DNA of 64,000 nucleotides from Candidatus Melainabacteria bacterium SSGW_16 (GTDB lineage: Bacteria > Cyanobacteriota > Vampirovibrionia > 2-02-FULL-35-15), in NCBI GenBank assembly GCA_004769085.1, contig DUDS01000021.1:62001-126000 (forward strand). Reading direction: 5' to 3'. The stretch's first letter is position 1. Each line of letters begins with the position of its first letter. A program made the position numbers and the translations under genes. The notes under the pieces were generated by a model. That model did no database searches. It had not been told where the DNA came from and saw nothing but the letters and a program-made list of their open reading frames with translations. Shown piece after piece: positions 8,574 to 16,619 of the stretch.

Positions 8574-9494
8574 TTACCATAAAATCAGCTTAAAGTTACT
8601 ATATATAATAGTTCCACACAAAACAAGCCACGCTAAAACACATAAAAATAAATGTCTATCTGATAAAAGTATTTTTGTAGGATCTCCTGTGCTCCCTTTA
8701 TCATTTACCACATAAAGATACCTAAAAAGCCCATATATAATAAATGGAATTGTATAAATCATTGCGTCTGTTCCGTATCTGCCTGTTACATAATCAGAAG
8801 TTGCATAAAGGCTATAAGTAATAATTATCATTGCAGCAAGAATTACAATCATTTGATCAATTGTTCTCATGCAGTATGATTTCAGCACAATCCTGTGGTT
8901 TTTTATACTCTCATCTGCAGTTAGTAAATCAGCTCTTCTTTTACCGACAGCAAGAAACAGCGCAATAGCCAAAGTCATGATAATTATCCATTTTGATGGT
9001 GGTACAGTACATGCATAAATACCGGCTATTATTCTAAGCAAAAAGCCTATAGCAATACAAAAAATGTCAAGAAGAACAATGTTTTTAAAATACATTGAGT
9101 AAAAAATGTTCAGCACGATAAATGAAACAATCACTATGCCCACCTGATTTGAATGCCAGAATCCCATTATTACAGCTACAGATGCAAATAAAATCATGAT
9201 CAATCCTGCTGTATTTGTACTTATTTTTTTTGCAGCAAGCGGCCTGTCTTTTTTTTCAGGATGTCTGCGATCAAACTCAATATCTGACAAATCATTCAGG
9301 ATATAAATACTTCCCGATGCAAAACAAAAAGCTATAAAAACTATTATTCCTGCAATAAGTAATTTAAAATCTGTTAACTTATCTCCAAAAAGAAAAGGAA
9401 TAAATACAAAGCCATTTTTTATCCATTGACGTGGTCTTACAAGTTTTACAATTGCAAGAAATTGATTAGAGGTGCTTTTTATGAGAATAAACAT
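8574..9494 (-). CDS. UbiA-family prenyltransferase, decaprenyl-phosphate phosphoribosyltransferase type
   Basis: This integral membrane enzyme of the UbiA superfamily has about eight or nine hydrophobic segments. The first Asp-rich motif is NDLSDIEFD (67-75), followed by RRHPEKK and RPLAA (84-88). That combination is characteristic of 5-phosphoribosyl-1-pyrophosphate:decaprenyl-phosphate transferases of the Rv3806c type rather than quinone or haem prenyltransferases. Such enzymes make a polyprenyl-phosphate pentose donor for surface glycans, which fits the GT-C-like genes just downstream. The gene lies 10 bp after the heptose kinase gene. The exact acceptor and sugar remain inferred. Confidence 0.8.
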   Translation of the reverse strand: MFILIKSTSNQFLAIVKLVRPRQWIKNGFVFIPFLFGDKLTDFKLLIAGIIVFIAFCFASGSIYILNDLSDIEFDRRHPEKKDRPLAAKKISTNTAGLIMILFASVAVIMGFWHSNQVGIVIVSFIVLNIFYSMYFKNIVLLDIFCIAIGFLLRIIAGIYACTVPPSKWIIIMTLAIALFLAVGKRRADLLTADESIKNHRIVLKSYCMRTIDQMIVILAAMIIITYSLYATSDYVTGRYGTDAMIYTIPFIIYGLFRYLYVVNDKGSTGDPTKILLSDRHLFLCVLAWLVLCGTIIYSNFKLILW

Positions 9495-9504
9495 ATCTAT
9501 GTGG

Positions 9505-10578
9505 TTATTTTTCAGTTACTGCCTTCTCAAGTCCTGCCGCCATTTTCATTTCGCGCTGGAGGGATTGCCTTCTGTTAAATACATTCACCATTACTTTTGA
9601 GCCATCGAAGTCAAAACGAAACCGCATTCTTCTTAAACCACAACCTAACATAGCTTTTGTAAGCTTTGCTTGTTTTTCTTTTGGACAGTAAAAGAACATG
9701 AATCCACCACCGCCTGCACCAAGGATCTTCCCTCCAATAGCACCATTTTTTATTCCTACCTCGTACACTTCATCAATAAAACTATTTGAGATTTTATTCG
9801 ACAATTTTTTCTTTGTCTTCCAGTGTAAATCCATGAGCTTTCCAAACTCTTCAAGATTACCTGATGTTATTGCTTGTACTGTTTTATATCCTAGCTCTTT
9901 TATAAAATGAAGACTATCAAGCACTTCTCTGTGAGTATTTGAGCTTTTGTCCTGTGCTGCCTTGCTCTGTTCTTTCAATATTTCTGACGTTGATCTGCTT
10001 GTGTGAGTATAGTAAATCATTAGTGAACTTTCAAGCTCATCGATAATATCTTCAGATATAGATGGTCTTTCAACCTTCACAACACCATTATTTTCTATAT
10101 TTAAAGCAGTAAAGCCACCGAAAGTTGCTGTGTATTGATCCTGCTTCCCGACAGGATGTTTTAAAACATTTATTTCTATAAAGCATGCTTCCTCAGCAAG
10201 TTCTTGTCTTCCAACTGGTGCACATTTATATGAATGCAATGCATTTAAAAGCCCTACCAGATAACATCCTGATGATCCAAGCCCTGTACCAGCAGGAATA
10301 TCAGCCATTGATTGGATTTCAACAGAATCTTTTATACCCATAAGCTTAAGCGCTTCTCTTGCCAGATCATGCTGAACATCATCTACATTAGTTACTTCTT
10401 CATATTTTGAATATTTTATTCTTATTAAATCATCTACTATAGGTGTATTGAGATTTATATACATGTACTTATCTATCGTTACTGAAAAAACAAAACCACC
10501 ATACTGACTGTAATACGAGGGTAAATCAGTTCCACCTCCACCTAAGGTAATTCTGAATGGTGTTCTAGTTATAATCAT
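9505..10578 (-). CDS. hddA: GHMP kinase, D-glycero-D-manno-heptose 7-phosphate kinase type
   Basis: This GHMP-family kinase is expected to phosphorylate the anomeric carbon of heptose 7-phosphate in the GDP-heptose pathway. Motifs are the N-terminal RTPFRITLGGGGTDLP (5-20), the ATP loop PAGTGLGSSGCY (95-106) and the C-terminal GKILGAGGGGFMFF. It has the usual length for HddA and a good ribosome binding site (GGAAGG, 8 bp before the ATG). The nucleotidyltransferase gene lies just upstream, and gmhA and gmhB occur at 14.6-15.9 kb, which supports a heptose role over fucose or other GHMP sugar kinases. Confidence 0.85.
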   Translation of the reverse strand: MIITRTPFRITLGGGGTDLPSYYSQYGGFVFSVTIDKYMYINLNTPIVDDLIRIKYSKYEEVTNVDDVQHDLAREALKLMGIKDSVEIQSMADIPAGTGLGSSGCYLVGLLNALHSYKCAPVGRQELAEEACFIEINVLKHPVGKQDQYTATFGGFTALNIENNGVVKVERPSISEDIIDELESSLMIYYTHTSRSTSEILKEQSKAAQDKSSNTHREVLDSLHFIKELGYKTVQAITSGNLEEFGKLMDLHWKTKKKLSNKISNSFIDEVYEVGIKNGAIGGKILGAGGGGFMFFYCPKEKQAKLTKAMLGCGLRRMRFRFDFDGSKVMVNVFNRRQSLQREMKMAAGLEKAVTEK

Positions 10579-10600
10579 TTTTTCTGCCTTCCAGAAATAA

Positions 10601-11314
10601 TCAATTTTGCAATTTTTTTGTTACAAGCTCTGCCTGCTTTAACGCATCTATGTCATCAATTGCAATTACAAAACTTTTTGTAACATAACCCTTCAGAACA
10701 TGTCCTGTTTTAATCAGACTTGGAAAAATATCTTTCCCAAAATCTGAAAACTGCCCTTCTGGAATCATGTCAAGAATTCCAGGTTCTAAGACATAAACTC
10801 CAGCATTTACATACCCACTAGTATCATTTTTTTGACCTTCTATGAAGGAATTTATCTTATTATGTTGATCCATTGTTACAACACCGCCTGCAATTCCTGA
10901 ATTTAATGAAATTTTAGGGTCAAAAAGTGCAATTGTTGCAAAAGAATTCCCAGAGGTATGAAAATTATACATGTCAGTAAGGTTTATATCAGTAAAATTA
11001 TCACCATAAATTACAAAAAAAGGTTTGTTGTTCCAGAATTTTTCAATGTTTTTAACAGCACCGCTTGTACCAAGTAATTTACTTTCAAGAGAATAAGAAA
11101 TATTTACTCCCCATTTGCTGCCATTTTGAAAATAGTTTTTTATTACATCAGGAAGGTAATGGAGATTTATATAAATGTCAGTGACCCCATATTTTTTCAG
11201 AAGCAGAATATTATGCTCAAGGATAGGTTTCCCGTTAATTTCAAACATTGGTTTTGGAATCTCTTTAGAACCCAGTCTTTGACCAATGCCTGCTGCAAGA
11301 ACAATTGCCTTCAT
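10601..11314 (-). CDS. hddC: Sugar-1-phosphate nucleotidyltransferase, probably heptose-1-phosphate guanylyltransferase
   Basis: Activates a sugar 1-phosphate with a nucleoside triphosphate. It has the signature LAAGIGQRLG with KPMFEINGKP, and YGDNFTDI carries the metal-binding Asp. The length (~237 residues) and its place directly before hddA make D-glycero-alpha-D-manno-heptose 1-phosphate guanylyltransferase the best guess, although the nucleotide cannot be read from sequence. I chose the ATG at 11314, whose ATGA overlaps the stop of the epimerase gene; a TTG at 11320 is possible and would add two residues. It is part of a leftward operon starting at 12432. Confidence 0.8.
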   Translation of the reverse strand: MKAIVLAAGIGQRLGSKEIPKPMFEINGKPILEHNILLLKKYGVTDIYINLHYLPDVIKNYFQNGSKWGVNISYSLESKLLGTSGAVKNIEKFWNNKPFFVIYGDNFTDINLTDMYNFHTSGNSFATIALFDPKISLNSGIAGGVVTMDQHNKINSFIEGQKNDTSGYVNAGVYVLEPGILDMIPEGQFSDFGKDIFPSLIKTGHVLKGYVTKSFVIAIDDIDALKQAELVTKKLQN

Positions 11315-12432
11315 AAACAACCAGCTTTTTTAAGAACATTTTGTTCTTTCATTATTCTTTCAACCTCTTCATATCTGTCTTTTACATCTGGTTGTTTATG
11401 TACCCACTCTACATAGTCCCTGAAAATATCTTCAAGTGTACGTTTGTTTTTCCATCCAAGTTTTTTTAATTTTTCACTAGTTGAAACAGTGTGCCTTGTA
11501 TCACCAAATCTGTAGTATCCTAGAATCAGTGGTTCAACTTTTTTGTTCAGAACTTTGATTAGGATATTTGTATAGTCAATTAATTTTATCCCCTCTATTC
11601 CGCCAACATTTAAAGCACCATAATCAGCACCACTGTTTTCAAATGCAGTCACGTTTGCTTCTGCTACATCAAGAACATGCAAATAGTCTCTTAGCTGATT
11701 ACCATCTTCATAAATTACAGGTGGTTTGTCATTTATAAGTCTCAGTGTAAATATCCTGCAGACCCCTGAATATGCATTAAAGAAAGAATTCCTTGGTCCC
11801 TGCACTATTGAATATCTCATTGAAACTGTAGGTATTGAATATCTTCTGCCAAGCTTACCAGCCAATCTTTCAAGACACTCTTTTGATATTCCATATGCAG
11901 TAAAAGGATTTATTACAGCTTCATCAATAAGCACTGGTTCAAGATAGTTAGTGCAACCTTTAAAAGCGCAATGCATTTCCCAGTCAGATTTATCTAACTG
12001 TTCCCTGCTTCTTGGCTCAGGATATTGCATGCCATGAACTTTACACTGGTACTTACCTTCACCATAAACTGACTGGGAAGAAGCAAGAACTATCTTTTTT
12101 ATATCTAATTTCTTTTCAACAATGATCTCAAATATTAGTGCTGTACTATATGAATTCGTTTTAATAAAATTACTGAAATCAGTCATGTAGTCCTGATATG
12201 CAGCAAGATGAAATATACCATTAACGTCGGACATTGCTTTTTCAAGTATTGATTTATCTGAAACGTCTCCTTGGATAAATTCAACCTCAGGACTTAAATA
12301 CTCTGGTTTGCCATATGGATGAACCCTTGGCTGTAATATATCAAGAACCTTTACTCCATAACCCTTAGAAAGCAATAAATCCACCGTATGTGAACCAATA
12401 AATCCTGCACCACCTGTAACTAATACTTTCAT
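11311..12432 (-). CDS. NAD-dependent sugar epimerase with zinc-binding insert (dTDP-L-rhamnose 4-epimerase type)
   Basis: This extended short-chain dehydrogenase begins with GGAGFIGSH (7-15) and has the catalytic pair Tyr180/Lys184 in YGISK. Between the Rossmann core and the catalytic Tyr lies an insert with Cys130, His133, Cys155 and Cys160, spaced like a zinc site. The same insert after YGEG is known in WbiB-type dTDP-L-rhamnose 4-epimerases. It is the first gene of the leftward run epimerase-hddC-hddA-UbiA-GT-C genes, with 4-bp overlap to hddC. It probably makes a nucleotide-sugar building block for the same polymer. The substrate is uncertain. Confidence 0.82.
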   Translation of the reverse strand: MKVLVTGGAGFIGSHTVDLLLSKGYGVKVLDILQPRVHPYGKPEYLSPEVEFIQGDVSDKSILEKAMSDVNGIFHLAAYQDYMTDFSNFIKTNSYSTALIFEIIVEKKLDIKKIVLASSQSVYGEGKYQCKVHGMQYPEPRSREQLDKSDWEMHCAFKGCTNYLEPVLIDEAVINPFTAYGISKECLERLAGKLGRRYSIPTVSMRYSIVQGPRNSFFNAYSGVCRIFTLRLINDKPPVIYEDGNQLRDYLHVLDVAEANVTAFENSGADYGALNVGGIEGIKLIDYTNILIKVLNKKVEPLILGYYRFGDTRHTVSTSEKLKKLGWKNKRTLEDIFRDYVEWVHKQPDVKDRYEEVERIMKEQNVLKKAGCL

Positions 12433-12550
12433 TTTTTCGTCACTATATATGCTAAGGACACAAAGCTATTATATATTGTTCTGATAAATAAAGAAAAATA
12501 GTTACTGCCTACCTGATGTAACATTTCTCCGCAAATTATCTATAGGGTAA

Positions 12551-12653
12551 GATTTTATCCGATTCATTCGGTAAAATCTGAATAACGTGACAAGAAGCCA
12601 TTCGTATGCACTTTGCAAAGCCTGACAAGCGAAGAATGAGCGAGGAAGGCGGT
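12551..12653 (+). repeat. Dispersed intergenic repeat, copy 1
   Basis: Homologous to copy 2 at 43367-43467. A hairpin (GATTTTATCCG/CGGTAAAATC, 12551-12578) with an ATTCATT-type loop is followed by 29 nt of weaker similarity and then by a 46-nt block (12608-12653), identical to copy 2 except for one inserted T. The block contains CTTTGCAAAG and ends GAGCGAGGAAGGCGGT. It lies between divergent genes and abuts the TTG start at 12663, so its purine-rich end may act as that gene's ribosome binding site. Confidence 0.75.
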
Positions 12654-12662
12654 TAAAGAAAA

Positions 12663-14450
12663 TTGAGCAGTTTTTTTCTGATTGAAACATTAAAAAGACC
12701 TTTGTCAGCACCTTTTTTACTGATTGTACATTTTATTTTGCTCGTAACAATTATTTTTAGACTAAGCAAAGAAATTTATAAAACCCAGATTAACCAATTG
12801 AAAAATCTGGCAAATGAAGAGAAGCAAAAAAAATTAAAAATTATTTTTATAGCTGTTATTGTTTATATTCTTAGTGCATTCCCTCTTTTTTATAAAATGG
12901 TAGAAATGCCTCCAAGTGGACATGAAGACGATACAAAAGCTGTTATCGGAGCATTCACGATTAAAAAACTTGGATATGATTCTCTTGGGAAAATACTTCC
13001 ATATTGGCCTCAGTTCCAGCTTAAATATCATGGGGAAGTGGTTTATTCAGAAGGGATGAGAGCTACACCTCTTTATCTGCAGGTTTTTACCCAGCTTATT
13101 GCTCCACCTGGATATTTCTCATTAAGACTTGAAACTACATTATTAATTTTCTTTGCATCCCTTGTAATTGTTTATATTTTTTATCTTTTAACTGAAGAAA
13201 TTACTGCTTCTTTTTTTTGTGGGGCACTCTTTAATTTACTTCCCTGGTCAATAATGCTTACCAAGGTTTCATCTGATTACTCCTGTTATTGTTTCATTGC
13301 TTCATGCCTGATTTTAAGCTTCTTGTACATGATTAAATATAAAAATCTTGTTGGTTTTTTACTTTATTTGACTTCTTTATCAGTTACATTTTTTTGCTAT
13401 GCAGCTGGTCTGCTTCTCGCAGGACTGTGTACAACAATAATTCCATTTATAATTGCAAGGAATAAAGAACATAAAAAACTTGGTATAGCACTTTTTATTT
13501 CAGGACTGTTAGTTCTTGGGCTTTTATTTGATAATTTTCATAATGAAGAGGGATTTAAATGGAATATCAGTAGAGCAGAGCATGCACAGGGGATCAAAGG
13601 AATCCAGAGTTTTAATTTTAATGAGCTTGCAAATACTTTTATTAAAAAAGCCAATCTTTACACTGCTAACTATTTAAGCTTTCTTCTTCCACAGTTTTTA
13701 TTTATGACGGGCGACAGTAACCTCAGGCATAATTCTGGCTTTGGCGGACAGTTGCATATTACTCTCTTTATTGCTTTTTACCTTGGGCTTTTTTATCTGA
13801 TTGAACATGGGCTAAAAGATTTTAAATTTAAATTGCTTTTGATTTATCTTCTAATATCAATAATACCTGCTGGAATATGCGAGGAGGGTTCATTAAATAT
13901 ACTCACAAAGCTTCCAACACATGCTATACGAGCTGCCTGTATTCTCCCTCCAATAGCAATTACATGCATGCTTGGGCTAATAGTGATTTTTAAAAAAAAT
14001 AAATCTCTATTTGCTGTTTATCTTATCGCTATTCTAATTAACACATACTATTTCTATGTTGATTTTCACACTATGTATCCAAAAAGACTTGGTAATTCAT
14101 GGGTAAATGATCAGGGTATGCAGTCTATATCGAGAAAAGCAGTTGATATAATCTTAAAAAATCCTGAAAAGAAACTTTTCGTAAATGCTTCCCTGCTTAC
14201 AATCCCTTTCTACAACCTAGATAGAGTTACACCAAAAGATATATTTTTTGGTACAGGGATACTTACAAATACTTACGATTATAATAGAAGAGGTTTTGCA
14301 GATATTAATGCTGGTGATCTAATTGCAGTTCAGGAACCTTTTAATTATTCAAATTTAGATAAAGCTTTTAAATATATATTGAGAATAAGAAATCCTTATC
14401 TCCCAAACAATGAATATGGAGCAAGTCTTCTGGAAATAGTTAATAAATAG
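12663..14450 (+). CDS. GT-C/ArnT-like polytopic membrane glycosyltransferase
   Basis: This 595-residue protein has about eleven hydrophobic segments and a C-terminal extracytoplasmic tail. The first large loop contains HEDD followed by TKAVIGAF, reminiscent of the acidic catalytic loop of ArnT/PMT-family enzymes that use polyprenyl-phosphate sugars. I see no clear PMT signature beyond that. The start is a TTG at 12663; an in-frame stop nine bases upstream excludes an earlier start, and the next possible starts would remove the first membrane segment. The ribosome binding site appears to be GAGGAAGGCGG at the end of the adjacent repeat. It diverges from the epimerase operon. Confidence 0.7.
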   Translation: MSSFFLIETLKRPLSAPFLLIVHFILLVTIIFRLSKEIYKTQINQLKNLANEEKQKKLKIIFIAVIVYILSAFPLFYKMVEMPPSGHEDDTKAVIGAFTIKKLGYDSLGKILPYWPQFQLKYHGEVVYSEGMRATPLYLQVFTQLIAPPGYFSLRLETTLLIFFASLVIVYIFYLLTEEITASFFCGALFNLLPWSIMLTKVSSDYSCYCFIASCLILSFLYMIKYKNLVGFLLYLTSLSVTFFCYAAGLLLAGLCTTIIPFIIARNKEHKKLGIALFISGLLVLGLLFDNFHNEEGFKWNISRAEHAQGIKGIQSFNFNELANTFIKKANLYTANYLSFLLPQFLFMTGDSNLRHNSGFGGQLHITLFIAFYLGLFYLIEHGLKDFKFKLLLIYLLISIIPAGICEEGSLNILTKLPTHAIRAACILPPIAITCMLGLIVIFKKNKSLFAVYLIAILINTYYFYVDFHTMYPKRLGNSWVNDQGMQSISRKAVDIILKNPEKKLFVNASLLTIPFYNLDRVTPKDIFFGTGILTNTYDYNRRGFADINAGDLIAVQEPFNYSNLDKAFKYILRIRNPYLPNNEYGASLLEIVNK

Positions 14451-14633
14451 TGTAATATCTATACGGCAAACACATACTCCTGATATTAGATTTAATCTAT
14501 CCATAGGGTTATTTGAAACAGTATTACAATTATTAATATCACTTTAGAAAATAGAGCTGATTTGGGTATATGACTCTTAAATAACAGGAACATAAATCAA
14601 AAAGAAAAATCAATTTAAAAGTAGGGAAGAATC

Positions 14634-15251
14634 ATGGAATATATAAAAAAATATCTTGAACAAACATCAAAAATTGCATCGATGCTCGATCAAAATGCAA
14701 TAGCCAAAGCAGTAAAAATTCTAAAAGACGTTCGCGATAACAAAGGCCGCCTCTTTGTGCTTGGCGTAGGAGGAAGCGCCGGAAATGCATCACATGCTGT
14801 AAATGATTTCAGAAAAATTGCAGGAATAGAAGCATATGCACCTACCGATAATGTCTCAGAATTAACTGCCAGGATAAACGATGATGGGTGGAACTCGGTT
14901 TTTAAAAACTGGCTCAGAGTAAGCAATCTGAATTCGAACGATGTTCTGCTCGTTTTTTCTGTAGGTGGTGGGAGTCTTGAAAAAAATATAAGTGTAAATC
15001 TTGTAACGGCAGAACAATATGCAAAAGAAATCGGGGCAAAAATCATAGGCATTGTAAGCAGAGATGGTGGATATACAAAAAATATTTCTGATTGCTGTAT
15101 TTTAATCCCTGTCTTAAGCCCTGAAACAGTAACCCCACATGCAGAAGAATTTCAGGCAATAGTATGGCATTTACTTGTTTCACACCCTGATCTTCAGATG
15201 AATGAAATGAAGTGGGAAAGCGAAGTAAAAACAGTAAAAAGCCATGCTTAA
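14634..15251 (+). CDS. gmhA: SIS-domain phosphoheptose isomerase
   Basis: Isomerises sedoheptulose 7-phosphate to D-glycero-D-manno-heptose 7-phosphate, the first heptose-specific step. The SIS phosphosugar-binding segment GVGGSAGNASHAVNDF (45-59) and the later VTPHAEEFQAIVWH with the catalytic-type His and Glu fit GmhA. The length of 205 residues is normal. It starts an operon with gmhB (2-bp gap) and transaldolase, all heptose-supply functions. The 180-bp gap upstream shows nothing distinctive beyond the ribosome binding site GTAGGGAAG. Confidence 0.9.
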   Translation: MEYIKKYLEQTSKIASMLDQNAIAKAVKILKDVRDNKGRLFVLGVGGSAGNASHAVNDFRKIAGIEAYAPTDNVSELTARINDDGWNSVFKNWLRVSNLNSNDVLLVFSVGGGSLEKNISVNLVTAEQYAKEIGAKIIGIVSRDGGYTKNISDCCILIPVLSPETVTPHAEEFQAIVWHLLVSHPDLQMNEMKWESEVKTVKSHA

Positions 15252-15253
15252 AT

Positions 15254-15889
15254 ATGAAAAACTATTCTGGCGCAAATAAAAATAAAATAAACAAAGCAGT
15301 ATTTTTGGACAGGGATGGTGTAATAAATTACCCGGTTTTTAATTCCAGAACAAATGAATACGAAGCACCTCATAAAAAAGAAGATCTTAAACTTTTTCCG
15401 GAAGTAATAGAAGCATTGAAAAGCCTTCTTGAAATGAGTTACAGGCTTTTCCTTGTATCAAATCAGCCTGATTATGCAAAAGGCAAAACATCTATGGAAA
15501 ATCTTTACGAGGTTCATAAGAGATTAAAGGAACTTTTTGAAAAAAATAACATTTCCTTTACAGAATATTATTATTGTTATCATCACCCACAGGGAATAAT
15601 CACTGAATATTCATTCAAATGCCAGTGCAGGAAACCTGGAAACTTATTTTTAAAACAAGCAGAATCAAAATATGGTTTAAATATGTCAAATTCGTGGATG
15701 GTAGGTGACAGGGACGCTGACATAAACTGTGGACAGTCTGCTGGAGTAAAAACCATACTTATAAAACAACCTTACTCTGATGGAAAAACAGGCCAAAGTA
15801 ATCCGGAATTCAGTGCCAATAGCCTTAAAGACGCAGTTGAAATTATAAAGAGTACACTTAATAACAGGGGAAAAAATGTCACATCTTAA
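15254..15889 (+). CDS. gmhB: D-glycero-D-manno-heptose 1,7-bisphosphate phosphatase
   Basis: This HAD-superfamily phosphatase removes the 7-phosphate from heptose bisphosphate. The HAD nucleophile motif FLDRDGV lies at about 17-23, SNQP follows, and a zinc-loop pattern CYHHPQG and CQCRKP (C-x-H and C-x-C) is typical of GmhB. MVGDRDADI carries the late acidic residues. I chose the ATG at 15254, two bases after the gmhA stop; a GTG at 15212 would overlap gmhA by 40 bp. No clear ribosome binding site is seen, so translation is probably coupled to gmhA. Confidence 0.9.
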   Translation: MKNYSGANKNKINKAVFLDRDGVINYPVFNSRTNEYEAPHKKEDLKLFPEVIEALKSLLEMSYRLFLVSNQPDYAKGKTSMENLYEVHKRLKELFEKNNISFTEYYYCYHHPQGIITEYSFKCQCRKPGNLFLKQAESKYGLNMSNSWMVGDRDADINCGQSAGVKTILIKQPYSDGKTGQSNPEFSANSLKDAVEIIKSTLNNRGKNVTS

Positions 15890-16595
15890 GGACTTAAAAA
15901 TAAAAATATTTGCAGATGGTGCTGATATAAAAACAATGGTTGAGCAATATAAAAGCGGAACCATACAAGGATTCACTACAAATCCCACGCTAATGCAGAA
16001 AAACGGAATAGCTGAATATGAGGCATTTGCAAAAGAAGTTCTTAAAAATATACCTGACAAACCAATTTCATTTGAAGTGTTCTCAGACGAATTTAGTGAT
16101 ATGGAAAGACAGGCGAAGAAAATCTCTTCATGGGGGAAAAATATTAATGTAAAAATCCCGATAACTAATACAAAAGGTGAATCTTCAATACCATTAATTA
16201 AAAAACTTTCAGGAGACGGGCTTTCATTAAATATCACTGCAATTCTTACACTTGATCAGGTCCGGGCAGTAAAAGAAGTTCTGAATCCAAACGTCTACAG
16301 TATAGTTTCTGTATTTGCTGGAAGAATTGCAGATACTGGCAGAGACCCAGTTCCTTATATGATTGAAGCTTCAAGAATTTTAAAGCCCTTACTTCCAAAT
16401 GCAGAACTTCTCTGGGCAAGTTCTAGGGAACTCCTGAACATTTTTCAGGCAGAAGCATCAAATTGCCAGATTATAACCGTAACCCCGGATATTATTAAAA
16501 AACTTGGAAGTATAAATAAGGATCTCGGTGAATTATCACTTGATACAGTAAAAATGTTTTATCAGGATGCTCATAAAGCTGGTTTTAAACTTTAA
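15876..16595 (+). CDS. tal: Transaldolase
   Basis: Transfers a three-carbon dihydroxyacetone unit between sugar phosphates, interconverting sedoheptulose 7-phosphate and fructose 6-phosphate. The N-terminal FADGADIKTMVEQY and GFTTNPTLMQK, the NVKIP segment with the Schiff-base-type Lys, and WASSRELLNIFQA fit the class-I transaldolase family. At 239 residues it is of the short type. It overlaps gmhB by 14 bp. Its place in the heptose operon suggests it supplies or balances sedoheptulose 7-phosphate for GmhA, which is an inference from context. Confidence 0.87.
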   Translation: MSHLKDLKIKIFADGADIKTMVEQYKSGTIQGFTTNPTLMQKNGIAEYEAFAKEVLKNIPDKPISFEVFSDEFSDMERQAKKISSWGKNINVKIPITNTKGESSIPLIKKLSGDGLSLNITAILTLDQVRAVKEVLNPNVYSIVSVFAGRIADTGRDPVPYMIEASRILKPLLPNAELLWASSRELLNIFQAEASNCQIITVTPDIIKKLGSINKDLGELSLDTVKMFYQDAHKAGFKL

Positions 16596-16619
16596 CTCGG
16601 ATTTATAGTCCTATAACAT

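Noticed and set aside
12502-12711. 69-codon open frame on the minus strand
   Set aside because: It lies across the dispersed repeat and the start of the membrane gene, and its coding is explained by the repeat and shadow of the other strand.
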